Assembly: GCF_947631635.1 (NCBI RefSeq) | Contig: NZ_CANRMB010000027.1 | Span: forward strand, 1 to 50,634 | From: an uncultured Dysosmobacter sp. | GTDB taxonomy: Bacteria > Bacillota > Clostridia > Oscillospirales > Oscillospiraceae | Direction: 5' to 3' | Length of the DNA: 50,634 bases | Shown here: positions 1-8,185 of the stretch, piece by piece | Layout: each line of letters opens with the position of its first letter | How positions within the stretch are numbered: the stretch's first letter is position 1 | Made by a program: the position numbers and the translations under genes | The notes under the pieces: generated by a model | The model's database searches: none | What the model saw: only the letters and a program-made list of their open reading frames with translations | Told to the model about the DNA's origin: nothing

Positions 1-290
1 TTTGGTTCGGAATAGTGTAGTGCTGGCGGTCTATCTCTTGTTTTCGGTTGCTTGCTTCCTTACCGTACATGAGCATTCTTTCCGGAAGTTCAAGTGGTCC
101 CAGAGGGTGATTTCCTCTGTTATCGCTGTCCGATATTGGACGCCGAAGCAGATGTCTCCATATTCTCTCAGTTGTTGGCGGACTGCAGGCAGCAGAACCG
201 GCTGGTTTTGGCCAATGAGTGGGAGCAAAATCTGGATGACTCGGTCGGCGCCTTTGAGCGGTCTTTTTTTGAAATTCAAATCTCCCTTTA
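1..290. other. left edge, no gene supported
   Basis: I see no convincing gene in the first 290 bases. A short plus-strand open frame (94-291) has protein-like composition and could be the tail of a decayed gene. It is closed by stops on its 5' side, has no ribosome binding site and matches no family I know. The minus-strand larA-like gene ends just to the right. Confidence 0.4.
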
Positions 291-294
291 AAAC

Positions 295-317
295 CGGGAC
301 CCGTTTAACGGGTCCCG
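295..317 (-). terminator. intrinsic terminator of the larA-like gene
   Basis: A perfect 9-bp stem CGGGACCCG/CGGGTCCCG with a five-base loop overlaps the stop codon of the larA-like gene. On the minus strand it is followed by GTTTTAAA. A terminator that includes the stop codon is compact but plausible. Confidence 0.75.
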
Positions 318-1525
318 ATTTTATCCTCAAAGCAGCAGGCGTCACTGTAGCGGTAGATGGCGACCCGGCGGGGCTTCGGTCCCAGCTTCTCCATGATCCC
401 GCTCCACTGTCTGGCGAAAATATTACCGTCCTCGTTTAGGTGGTAAGAGGAGCTGGTGCCAAAGTCCGGATACTGTGTGAACACGAAAAAGCGGTTGACA
501 TTGGAGGGGATCCGCCATTGTTTGCGGTACATGCAGCCGCCAATGCCGGAGTCTCCCCATTTGCCCCAGACATAGTGGCACGCGCAGCCCTGCGGGGAGT
601 GATAGGAGAGGCAGATATCCCCACCGGGGCGGATGGTCTCCAAAATGCCCATCTGCACAATGGCCACATTGGGTTCTGTGGGCTTGAAATAGTTATTGGC
701 GATCACAAAGTCCACATCCGGAATGTGCCGGGTGGCAAAAAACTGCTGGATTTCATCATAGTGATCCTGTAAGTTGCGCTCGCAGTCGCCCGCATAAAGC
801 CGGGCGATCTCGCCCTTGCCGTTCATCAAAACGTCGATCTTCATATTCAGTCCCAGCATCCGGGCCGCCTCGGTGACCGTGTTGCGGGCGTTGCTGTCCG
901 TGAGCCACATGCCGGAGTCGGTCAAATGCCAGCGCCGAATCGTCTCCAGGGAGGCGATTCCGGGCAGAATAATTTTTCCTCCGCCGCCGGCGCCTGTGGA
1001 TGAATGGGGGAAGATCGCGCCGATCGCAACCTTAAAGTCCGCATAAACACATTCGGCGTTTAACTCAATGGGGATCTGCTGGCTGGTCTTTCCCAAATAG
1101 ACGCAGTTGAAGAAGGGATTGTGGGACCAGACACGGAATTCATTGACGATATCTTCGCCCAGCTTCCGCACAAAATCCTCCCGGAACATGGCGCGATGTC
1201 CGCCGACTGCGGCCATGAACTCAATTTTGTCCCGAGGGACGCCGGCCTCTTCCAGCTCCGCAATGACCGCCTTGGCAATCGGCTCAATTGGGGTCGCGCG
1301 TGTAATATCATCGAAAATAATGACGGCGTTTTTGCAGCCCCGGGCCGCTTTGTGGATTGGCTCCGTGTGCGTCGGATGGCGGATCGCATCCGCGATCTGC
1401 TCCTGAGAGAGCGCGGGTTCCTTTTCTCCCTGGAAACTGGACACCTGCACATCCCAGTCATCCGGAAACTCCACAGTGACAGGTGTATTGCCATATAAGC
1501 TATGTGCTGGTAAATCAATTCGCAT
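305..1525 (-). CDS. larA: LarA-family nickel-pincer-nucleotide racemase/epimerase
   Basis: A 406-residue LarA/DUF2088 family protein. LarA enzymes use a covalently tethered nickel-pincer nucleotide to racemise 2-hydroxy acids by hydride transfer. The key residues of L. plantarum LarA are visible at nearly identical numbering: H110 in GGHR (H108 there), H174 in FPHSSTG, K184 in GGGGKIILPG (the lysine that tethers the cofactor) and H200 in RRWH. The first ATG is preceded by AAGGAG at a good distance. The cofactor-synthesis genes larE, larB and larC lie upstream on the same strand, but two terminators and a private promoter separate this gene from them. The substrate cannot be told from sequence: LarA homologues also act on malate-like, phenyllactate-like and sugar-acid substrates, so lactate racemase is only one possibility. 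Confidence 0.85.
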   Translation of the reverse strand: MRIDLPAHSLYGNTPVTVEFPDDWDVQVSSFQGEKEPALSQEQIADAIRHPTHTEPIHKAARGCKNAVIIFDDITRATPIEPIAKAVIAELEEAGVPRDKIEFMAAVGGHRAMFREDFVRKLGEDIVNEFRVWSHNPFFNCVYLGKTSQQIPIELNAECVYADFKVAIGAIFPHSSTGAGGGGKIILPGIASLETIRRWHLTDSGMWLTDSNARNTVTEAARMLGLNMKIDVLMNGKGEIARLYAGDCERNLQDHYDEIQQFFATRHIPDVDFVIANNYFKPTEPNVAIVQMGILETIRPGGDICLSYHSPQGCACHYVWGKWGDSGIGGCMYRKQWRIPSNVNRFFVFTQYPDFGTSSSYHLNEDGNIFARQWSGIMEKLGPKPRRVAIYRYSDACCFEDKIGTR

Positions 1526-1539
1526 AAAATACTCCTTTT

Positions 1540-1556
1540 CGCAAAATCATTTTGCG
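1540..1556. promoter_or_regulatory. dyad between larA promoter and ribosome binding site
   Basis: Perfect inverted repeat CGCAAAA-TCA-TTTTGCG, placed downstream of the candidate promoter and just before the AAGGAG of the larA-like gene. Its position suits a repressor operator or a short 5'-UTR hairpin. It does not resemble the NikR consensus as I know it. Confidence 0.5.
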
Positions 1557-1577
1557 TCTTATTTCTTACATTTTCGG

Positions 1578-1608
1578 ACTATATCATTCGAGCCAAATCA
1601 AAGATCAA
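1578..1608 (-). promoter_or_regulatory. candidate promoter of the larA-like gene
   Basis: On the minus strand, TTGATC, a 19-base spacer and TATAGT lie about 50 bases upstream of the start codon and downstream of two terminators. The spacer is longer than ideal. Confidence 0.5.
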
Positions 1609-1626
1609 CCCCTATAGAGCAAAAAA

Positions 1627-1648
1627 GCACTGCCAAAAACGGCAGTGC
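1627..1648. terminator. bidirectional intrinsic terminator
   Basis: An 8-bp stem GCACTGCC/GGCAGTGC with a six-base loop has six A on the left and six T on the right, so it reads as a terminator on both strands. On the minus strand it is the second of two terminators between the nadD-like gene and larA. Confidence 0.85.
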
Positions 1649-1674
1649 TTTTTTGTATATTTTATCGTATAAAA

Positions 1675-1705
1675 ACAAGCAGTCCCACTTGGTGGGGCCG
1701 CTTGT
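1675..1705 (-). terminator. terminator after the nadD-like gene (first of two)
   Basis: On the minus strand, ACAAGC and CCCAC pair with GTGGG and GCTTGT around a three-base loop, with a small internal mismatch, followed by TTTTAT. The rest of the 383-base gap 1526-1908 holds another GC-rich imperfect hairpin near 1766-1795 and no gene. Confidence 0.65.
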
Positions 1706-1908
1706 AAGGGTATGTAGCCGGCAGATCATTCCGCCGCGCCTTAAAGATCGGGCCCTTATGGGTCAGTGCCGGCCGCCCGTTATATGGGGTATATGGGCGG
1801 TCCCGGGTAAATAAGCAATGATGCAGGCATATTTGAATGCAAAATGCGTTACAAAACAGAATACAAGAGATCGCATTGCAGCCTTTGCCCTACATCCAAC
1901 CTTTGCTT

Positions 1909-2514
1909 TTAACACGTCTCTCCAGAATACAGCTGGGTCCTTTGGATATACGCGCGGACAGAGGGCGGCAGTTCCTCCACTTCCGAAGCGGGGACCGATC
2001 GCAGCATGCGGCGGATGCCTGTGGAGGAAACAGGCATCCGCTCACAGTCCAGCCAGAAAACCCTGCACCCCGCTTCCAAAAGCCGCTGCTCCGCCAATTG
2101 TGTGATGGCAGGTAAGCAGCCCGGCCGGTGGACCGCCAGAACATTTGACATCGGTGCAAACTCCTGCCAGCGAGACCAGTACGGAAGACTGCATATCTGA
2201 TCTTCACCCAGCAGCAGCCAGAAGTCGCATACCTGATATTGTTCTGACAATATGCGCAGCGTGTCCGCTGTATAGCAGAGCTTGCGCCGTATTTCCAGGT
2301 CGGATACGTTCAGCCACGGATATGGCTCCGCCGCCAAACGGCACATTTGAAGCCGGTCCTCCGCCGAAGCCCGCATGTGCTTATGGCCGGAATCCATTGA
2401 GGGCATCAGGATGACCTGTTCCGGCCGCACCGTTTCATATGCCGCGCGGCAAAGCTGTAAATGGCCGGTATGGATGGGGTCAAAAGCCCCGCCGAAAAAA
2501 ACGATCGTGTTCAT
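1909..2514 (-). CDS. nadD: NadD-like nicotinate-nucleotide adenylyltransferase
   Basis: A 201-residue nucleotidyltransferase of the HIGH superfamily. It opens with GGAFDPIHTGH (residues 8-18), the ATP-binding signature of NadD, has LLLGEDQ in mid-protein and ends with PVSSTGIRRML, the second ATP-binding motif. NadD joins nicotinate mononucleotide and ATP to give nicotinic acid adenine dinucleotide (NaAD), and NaAD is the substrate of LarB. The gene lies 103 bases downstream of larC and before the operon terminators, so it is probably co-transcribed with the NPN genes. A dedicated NaAD supply for cofactor synthesis is the simplest reading. It could also be the cell's only nadD, placed here by chance. 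Confidence 0.8.
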   Translation of the reverse strand: MNTIVFFGGAFDPIHTGHLQLCRAAYETVRPEQVILMPSMDSGHKHMRASAEDRLQMCRLAAEPYPWLNVSDLEIRRKLCYTADTLRILSEQYQVCDFWLLLGEDQICSLPYWSRWQEFAPMSNVLAVHRPGCLPAITQLAEQRLLEAGCRVFWLDCERMPVSSTGIRRMLRSVPASEVEELPPSVRAYIQRTQLYSGETC

Positions 2515-2617
2515 CCTTTTCCCCCACCTCTCATTTTGTTTCGCCCTTTAGAAGTATGATAAAGCACCGGATTCGCCGCAGCGTCTCCCCCTGGAAGCCG
2601 GATCCCATATCCTGCGC

Positions 2618-3853
2618 TCAGAGGCTTTCCAGCTGTCGAATCAATCCCGGCAGACTCATCCCGCGGTCCTTCGCGATCTTCGCAAGGTCGTCGTACTCAT
2701 ATTTGGAGCGTGTCACACCGTAGCCTGTGGAATCTTTACGGCGGACAGTTCCGTATGGCGTATCCATGGCTGTGATTTTCCGGTCAAGCACATACCGCTG
2801 CGTTTGGCTTTCCCGCACGCCGATCGTCGTTGTGTGCTTGAAGATCAGCGCAATGATTTTTTCTTTATCCTGTTCCCGGCACATCACGCGGATCAGCGTG
2901 CCGGGACGAGATTTTTTCATGCCGATGGGGATGGTATAAACCTCAAGGGCGCCGCCCGCGAAGAGCTGTTCCATGGCAAAGCCGATCTCCTCCGCCGTCA
3001 TGTCATCCACATTACAGGAGAGCTCTGACACCACATCGGCCTTGTCCGCTGTTTCGCCCAATATGGCGCGGACACAGTTGGCGGCCTCAAAGTCCTTTTT
3101 CCCCATGCCATAGCCGATCGCCCGCGCCTTCATCACCGGCATGTCACCGAAGCGGGTTGCGAAATGTTTGAGCAGGGCGGCCCCCGTGGGGGTGCAGAGT
3201 TCCCCTTTGACGGCACCGCCATAAATCGGCATATCCTTTAGAATATAAGCAGTCGCGGGAGCCGGCACCGGCAAAACGCCGTGGGCGCACCGGACCTGGC
3301 CGCTGCCGACGTGAATGGGGGATACGACGACTTCATCCGGAGAGAGCCGGTCCATGAACAGACAGACCGCTGTGATATCGGCAATGGCGTCCATGGTGCC
3401 GACCTCGTGAAAATGGATGTCTGTCACCGGAACGCCATGGGCATGGCTCTCCGCCTCCGCGATCAGTCCATAGACCGCCATCACATCCTTTTTGACCCTC
3501 TCCGGGAGCAAAAGGTGTCCACACACGATATGCTCGATATCATGCAGGCTGCTGTGGTGGTGATGGTGATGTCCATCGTGATGGCTGTCATGGTGATGGT
3601 CTTCATGGTGATGGTCATGGCCGTGTGTGTGGTGGTCCAGGCTCTCCTCCTCTTCCCCATGGACTGTGACGGAGATATGAGTCCCCGTGATGCCGCACTT
3701 CACAGAGGGTTCCTTCGTAAAGCGGACCCCGGGGATGCCAAGCGAATTCAGCTCCTGGATAAATGCGTCAGGGTCCGGCAGAAGTTCCACCAGCGCCGCA
3801 GTGAGCATATCCCCGGCAGCCCCCATGCCGCAATCCAAATACAGTGTTTTCAT
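2618..3853 (-). CDS. larC: LarC, nickel insertion into the pincer nucleotide
   Basis: A 411-residue LarC (DUF111 family), the CTP-dependent cyclometallase that inserts nickel into the dithiolated pyridinium nucleotide made by LarB and LarE. The N-terminus MKTLYLDCGMGAAGDML is typical. Residues 74-108 form a histidine-rich stretch with about 20 His, broken mainly by Asp and Glu, as expected of a nickel-binding or nickel-storage loop. Unlike the L. plantarum gene, which needs a programmed frameshift to join larC1 and larC2, this one is a single open frame. The start lies 3 bases past the stop of larB, so the two are tightly coupled. Confidence 0.93.
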   Translation of the reverse strand: MKTLYLDCGMGAAGDMLTAALVELLPDPDAFIQELNSLGIPGVRFTKEPSVKCGITGTHISVTVHGEEEESLDHHTHGHDHHHEDHHHDSHHDGHHHHHHSSLHDIEHIVCGHLLLPERVKKDVMAVYGLIAEAESHAHGVPVTDIHFHEVGTMDAIADITAVCLFMDRLSPDEVVVSPIHVGSGQVRCAHGVLPVPAPATAYILKDMPIYGGAVKGELCTPTGAALLKHFATRFGDMPVMKARAIGYGMGKKDFEAANCVRAILGETADKADVVSELSCNVDDMTAEEIGFAMEQLFAGGALEVYTIPIGMKKSRPGTLIRVMCREQDKEKIIALIFKHTTTIGVRESQTQRYVLDRKITAMDTPYGTVRRKDSTGYGVTRSKYEYDDLAKIAKDRGMSLPGLIRQLESL

Positions 3854-3856
3854 CGT

Positions 3857-4618
3857 TTACAGTTTCTCCTTTGCCGCCATATGGTTGATCATGCTGGCCA
3901 GATATCCCGCGCCAAAGCCGTTGTCAATATTCACGACGGATATTCCGCTGGCGCAGGAATTGAGCATGGACAGCAATGCGGACAGTCCGTGGAGGGAAGC
4001 GCCGTATCCGACGCTGGTAGGGACCGCGATCACCGGGCAGTCCGCCAAGCCGCCGATCACACTGGCAAGCGCCCCTTCCATCCCGGCAATGGCGATGATA
4101 ACACTGGCCCCCATGATGTCGTCAAGATGGGCCAGTGTTCTGTGCAGGCCCGCGACGCCTACATCGTAGAGCCGCACGACTTCATTCCCCAGGATCTTCG
4201 CGGTCAGTGCCGCTTCCTCCGCCACGGGAATATCACTTGTCCCCCCGGTGGCGACAACGATCTTTCCAAGTCCGTCCGGCTCCGGCGGCGTTCCGACGAT
4301 CCCAACTCCTGCGTCCCTGTGGTAATCCATCGGGTGAACATGGCCCACAGCGGCGGCGGACTCCTCCGACAGCCGGGTGATCAGGATGGTATCCTGTCCG
4401 CTTTTTTTCATCACATCGAGGATCCCGATGATCTGCTCCGGTGTCTTTCCGGCGCCATAGATGACCTCCGCCGCGCCCTGTCTCATCTTTCGGTGCAGAT
4501 CCACCTTGGCATAGCCGATGTCCTCAAAGGGTTCCACCTTGATTTTCAGCAAAGCATCCTCTACCGACATGTCACCAGCCCGCACCGCTTCCAAAACTCG
4601 TTTGATCTCACTGTTCAC
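3857..4618 (-). CDS. larB: LarB, NaAD carboxylase/hydrolase
   Basis: A 253-residue LarB, a PurE-like enzyme that carboxylates the pyridinium ring of NaAD at C5 and hydrolyses the phosphoanhydride, giving the first NPN intermediate. The PurE-like core is clear (VATGGTSDIPVAEEA, then IAIAGMEGALASVIGGL and VPTSVGYGAS). C222, in LNSCASG, matches the catalytic C221 of L. plantarum LarB that attacks the pyridinium. The start overlaps the 3' end of larE by 11 bases. Confidence 0.93.
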   Translation of the reverse strand: MNSEIKRVLEAVRAGDMSVEDALLKIKVEPFEDIGYAKVDLHRKMRQGAAEVIYGAGKTPEQIIGILDVMKKSGQDTILITRLSEESAAAVGHVHPMDYHRDAGVGIVGTPPEPDGLGKIVVATGGTSDIPVAEEAALTAKILGNEVVRLYDVGVAGLHRTLAHLDDIMGASVIIAIAGMEGALASVIGGLADCPVIAVPTSVGYGASLHGLSALLSMLNSCASGISVVNIDNGFGAGYLASMINHMAAKEKL

Positions 4619-5360
4619 CGCGCGCCTCCAAATCCAGCAATACTGCCCTGTAGTGTTTTTTGAATGTCTCTAAAATCTCGCTGCGTCTGCTGAGAAGCAG
4701 CGGCATGGATTGTTCCGGAACCTGTATCCTCGCGCAGCCGTCCAGCAGCCTTACCCGAAAGTCCGTAAAGCCAAGAGAAAACAGATACTTCTCCGCCGCC
4801 TCCGTTTTCTGAAGTTTTTCCGCCGTAATCGTCTCGCCGGCAGGAATTCGGGTGGCAAGACATGCGTAGGCGGGCTTATCCCACGTAAATAAAGCGGCCT
4901 CTTTTGACAATTGCCGAATAGCGTCCTTTGTCAATCCACACTCCCGAAGCGGAGACCGGACCGAAAGTTCTTTCAGCGCCCGCATCCCGGGACGGTCATC
5001 GACATCATCCGAGGCGTTTGTGCCGTCCATGAGCACCGGAAAGCCGTCCGCCTGCGCTGCCCGCACGATGGCGGAAAAGATCCGTTTTTTGCAGTAATAG
5101 CAGCGGTCCGGCGGATTGCCGGCAACCTCTTTTTCCGATAATACATCCAACTGAATGATCCGCATATCGGCCTTTAGCTCCCCTGCGATGCGTCTGGCAT
5201 CCTCTAGTTCAAATTGGGGCTGAAACGGGGATTTCACATAGTAGGCGCAGACTTCCACTCCATTTTGGATCGCCGCATAAAGCAGGTAGGCGGAGTCCAC
5301 GCCACCGGAAAATGCCAGGGCCACCTTTGGATGCTCTTTAAAAAATGTGTTCAGTGTCAT
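4608..5360 (-). CDS. larE: LarE, sulfur transferase of NPN synthesis
   Basis: A 250-residue PP-loop ATPase. LarE activates the carboxylates of the LarB product by adenylation and converts them to thiocarboxylates. The PP-loop SGGVDS is at residues 18-23. Three cysteines are placed to matter: C87 and C90 in RCYYCK, and C167 in YACLATR, which corresponds to the sulfur-donating C176 of L. plantarum LarE. The CxxC plus third Cys arrangement is that reported for LarE proteins that hold a [4Fe-4S] cluster and work catalytically, rather than sacrificing their own cysteine. The gene follows the permease gene by 32 bases. Confidence 0.92.
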   Translation of the reverse strand: MTLNTFFKEHPKVALAFSGGVDSAYLLYAAIQNGVEVCAYYVKSPFQPQFELEDARRIAGELKADMRIIQLDVLSEKEVAGNPPDRCYYCKKRIFSAIVRAAQADGFPVLMDGTNASDDVDDRPGMRALKELSVRSPLRECGLTKDAIRQLSKEAALFTWDKPAYACLATRIPAGETITAEKLQKTEAAEKYLFSLGFTDFRVRLLDGCARIQVPEQSMPLLLSRRSEILETFKKHYRAVLLDLEARGEQ

Positions 5361-5392
5361 AAAAACCCCCTGTTTTTAAAATATCCAAACAG

Positions 5393-6280
5393 TCACAAAT
5401 TGCTTTGCCTGCAGTTTGTCTGCTTGCGAAGCCAATTTCCAATATTGGTAACACACAGCAGAGTCACCACAAGGAACAGTCCCGGAATGAGGATCATCCA
5501 CCAGGAACCGGAGAGCAGCGCTTTTTCAGACAGCGACAGCATGCTGCCCCACGAGATAACCTCCCACGGCAGTCCAATCCCCATAAAGCTCAGGGTCGAT
5601 TCCGCTGCAATCGCATTCCGGACGTTCATAACAACCATAAACATAATGGAGGAGATAAAGTTGGGCATCAAATGTCTCCATAGAATATGGAAAAAACCAC
5701 CGCCCATGCAGCGTGCGGCCAGAACGTACTCGCTGGATCGCATCTGCCGGACCTCTGTCCGCACGATCTTGGCAATGCCGGTCCAGCTCGTAATGCCGAT
5801 CGCAAAAGAAATGCTGAGCACATTTGGCTTGCCAAGAATCGCCTGTATCAAAATAATGATCAGCAGGTTCGGAACACTCAGCAAAATCTCCGTGAGACGC
5901 ATCAGCACTGCATCCAGCCACCGGGGCGCAAGACCGCTGACAGCTCCAAAAACGACAGCAATGGCAGTGGAGATGGCGGTCGCGGAAAATCCGATCAAGA
6001 GAGACAGCCTGCCGCCGTACCAAACGATGGAGAAGATGTCCCGCCCCATTGCATCCGTACCGAACAGGAACTCCCTGCCCGGAGCTTCGTCATAGTGAAA
6101 CAGGTCCATATATGTGGGGTCCTTTGGGATAAACGCGTTACAGAACAGGCACCCCAGAATGATGCCGGCCAGGAGCAGAATGGATACGATCGGTTTTCCC
6201 CGATACCACCGCTGCTTTTGGGGGGCAGGCCCATGGGAAAGCGGCCGGATGCCTGCGCAGGCAAAACCCTGGTCATCCAA
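5393..6280 (-). CDS. NikC/OppC-type ABC permease
   Basis: A 295-residue inner-membrane permease of the nickel/dipeptide/oligopeptide ABC family (OppC/NikC type). It has an N-terminal membrane segment near residues 30-50, FGTDAMGRDIFS before the core, and the cytoplasmic EAA loop around EYVLAARCMGGGFFHILWRHLMPN. Its start overlaps the preceding permease by 8 bases, and larE follows after 32 bases. This placement argues for nickel or a nickel chelate as substrate; sequence alone cannot exclude peptides. Confidence 0.85.
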   Translation of the reverse strand: MDDQGFACAGIRPLSHGPAPQKQRWYRGKPIVSILLLAGIILGCLFCNAFIPKDPTYMDLFHYDEAPGREFLFGTDAMGRDIFSIVWYGGRLSLLIGFSATAISTAIAVVFGAVSGLAPRWLDAVLMRLTEILLSVPNLLIIILIQAILGKPNVLSISFAIGITSWTGIAKIVRTEVRQMRSSEYVLAARCMGGGFFHILWRHLMPNFISSIMFMVVMNVRNAIAAESTLSFMGIGLPWEVISWGSMLSLSEKALLSGSWWMILIPGLFLVVTLLCVTNIGNWLRKQTNCRQSNL

Positions 6281-7280
6281 TCTGCTTCACCTCCAACATC
6301 TCCGCCGCCTCATTGGCCCGGATTCTCGGATCGATGCGCTCGTTGATAACTTGTGCAAGAAGGTTGCACAGGATGACGACCGCGCCTGTCAGGATGCACA
6401 GGAGCATCAAAAGATGATAGTCCTGATACCGTGCGCTCTCATAGGACAGCGCTCCGATCCCAGGATAGGAAAATACCGTTTCAACAATATAGGTGCCCCC
6501 CAAAATATGCGGCACAGATATCGCCATGATGCTCAAATAGGACGGCATGACATTGCGCAGGCAGTGACGGAACATGATTTTGCGCCTGCTCATGCCCTTT
6601 GATTTTGCAAGCAGCACATAGTCCGCCCGCACTTCCTCCAAAATTTTGTTGCGGATCATATAGGCATAGTACCACAGGTGCTCGACCACCACGATGCTCA
6701 TGGGAAGGATCAGATGGATGATCCGGTCTGCGATGTCATGGGACTTTCCCGCGGAATACGCGCCGCTGCTGGGCAGCACGCGCAGCCAAACGGCAAATAT
6801 CAAAATGGCCACCAGCGAGAGCCAAAATTCGGGGATACAGCTGATGATCGTTCCCGCCTTGCAGATAATTCTGTCAAGCCACCGGTCCTCAAACCAGGCG
6901 CAGAGGATCCCCAGCAGCAGCGCAAGCCCAAAAATCAGGATAACTCCTGTGCCGCCGAGAAGCAGCGTGTTGACCAGCCTGCCGCGGATCACCTCCAGCA
7001 CATCCGCTTTGTACTTAAAAGAAATGCCGAAATCGCCATGCAGGGCCCCTGACAGCCAGCGCACATACTGCACATGAATGGGATCGCTGAGTCCCAGCTT
7101 TTCCTCTGCCCAAGCCCGCTCTTCCGGGCTCATTTTCTCCACCCTGTCGCTGTAATAGGATACCAGAGGGTCTCCGGGCGCAAGGCGGGCAACATAGAAG
7201 ACGACGATGGACAAAACCAGAATGCTGGCCGCAAATACAAGCAGTTTTTTCCCATAATATAAAAATTCACGGCGTATCAT
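6273..7280 (-). CDS. NikB/OppB-type ABC permease
   Basis: A 335-residue permease of the same ABC family (OppB/NikB type). The first membrane segment is within residues 10-33, followed by the ARLAPGDP motif usual for this family. The EAA loop is DYVLLAKSKGMSRRKIMFRH. I place the start at the ATG overlapping the stop of the upstream ATPase gene (ATGA-type junction, GGAG just upstream); the in-frame codons further upstream lie inside that gene. Confidence 0.85.
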   Translation of the reverse strand: MIRREFLYYGKKLLVFAASILVLSIVVFYVARLAPGDPLVSYYSDRVEKMSPEERAWAEEKLGLSDPIHVQYVRWLSGALHGDFGISFKYKADVLEVIRGRLVNTLLLGGTGVILIFGLALLLGILCAWFEDRWLDRIICKAGTIISCIPEFWLSLVAILIFAVWLRVLPSSGAYSAGKSHDIADRIIHLILPMSIVVVEHLWYYAYMIRNKILEEVRADYVLLAKSKGMSRRKIMFRHCLRNVMPSYLSIMAISVPHILGGTYIVETVFSYPGIGALSYESARYQDYHLLMLLCILTGAVVILCNLLAQVINERIDPRIRANEAAEMLEVKQIG

Positions 7281-8185
7281 CAATGCGGCACTCCTTCCAC
7301 CGGCATCCGCGCAAAATGATCCCGACATATTTCCCGCATCTCTCCGGTATCCTGTAAATCCGAGGGGTCAAAGGTTTGCAGAACGCGCGCCCGTTCCAGC
7401 CGGGGATCCGGGATCGGGACCGCGGAGAGGAGCAGTTTTGTATAGGGGTGCGCGGGATGCGCAAACAGCTCCGCAGCCGGTGCGATCTCCACCAGTTTTC
7501 CATGGCACATCACGCCAACGCGGTCGCACAGATACTTGACAACGGCCAGATCGTGGGCAATGAACAGAAAGGTAAAGCCGTGCTCCGCCTGTAAATGCTT
7601 GAAGAGATTGATGATCTGCGCCTGAATGGACACATCCAGCGAGGCAATCGGTTCGTCAGCCACTATAAAATCCGGTTCCATAGACAGCGCCCGGGCAATG
7701 GCCACCCGCTGGCGCATCCCGCCGGAGAGTTCCGGCGGGTATTTGTTCAGATAGGAGGCATCCATCCCCACATCATGGAGCTGACGCTCCGCCTCTGCGC
7801 GGAGGGACCCGCCCGGCGGGGCGATATGGTTGATCGCCATCGGTTCCATAATGATATCCGCCACCGTCATGCGCTGGTTGAGGCTTGATGTGGAATCTTG
7901 AAAAATCATCTGCCGTGTTGTTTGCAGCATGTTTTTGTGCATCCGGTATTGCTTGGGATCACAGACATTGACCCCCCTGTAAAAAATCCTTCCGCCGGCA
8001 GGCCGGTAAAGGTTCATGATGCAGCGGGCAACTGTGGATTTACCGGATCCCGACTCTCCCACAAGGCCAAATATCTCGCCTCGCTGGAGCTGGAAGGATA
8101 CATCATCTACGGCACGGATGGTCGTATGTTTCGTTAACCGAAATTGATGCGTCAAGTGCTGTACATCCAGAATGGTTTCAGACAT
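7280..8185 (-). CDS. NikE/OppF-type ABC ATPase
   Basis: A roughly 301-residue ATPase of the nickel/peptide ABC family. Walker [10 protein letters not shown] lies near residues 44-52, the signature LSGGMRQR near residue 150, and Walker B FIVADEP follows. The C-terminus has the oligopeptide/dipeptide extension ([15 protein letters not shown]). I chose the ATG at 8185, which has GAGAGGTGG upstream. It overlaps the end of the other ATPase gene by 8 bases, so all transporter genes are translationally coupled. Confidence 0.88.
   Translation of the reverse strand: MSETILDVQHLTHQFRLTKHTTIRAVDDVSFQLQRGEIFGLVGESGSGKSTVARCIMNLYRPAGGRIFYRGVNVCDPKQYRMHKNMLQTTRQMIFQDSTSSLNQRMTVADIIMEPMAINHIAPPGGSLRAEAERQLHDVGMDASYLNKYPPELSGGMRQRVAIARALSMEPDFIVADEPIASLDVSIQAQIINLFKHLQAEHGFTFLFIAHDLAVVKYLCDRVGVMCHGKLVEIAPAAELFAHPAHPYTKLLLSAVPIPDPRLERARVLQTFDPSDLQDTGEMREICRDHFARMPVEGVPH

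Noticed and set aside
1..439. A 145-codon plus-strand gene at the left edge
   Set aside because: It runs antisense into the 3' end of larA and its terminator, and lacks a ribosome binding site and protein-like composition.
3540..3640. Tandem DNA repeat of CAT/GTG units
   Set aside because: It is the histidine-rich coding stretch of larC, not an independent repeat.
3281..4663. A 460-codon open frame on the plus strand
   Set aside because: It is antisense to larB and larC. The GC-rich third positions and the His codons of larC keep stops away, giving Met/Val runs with no family features.
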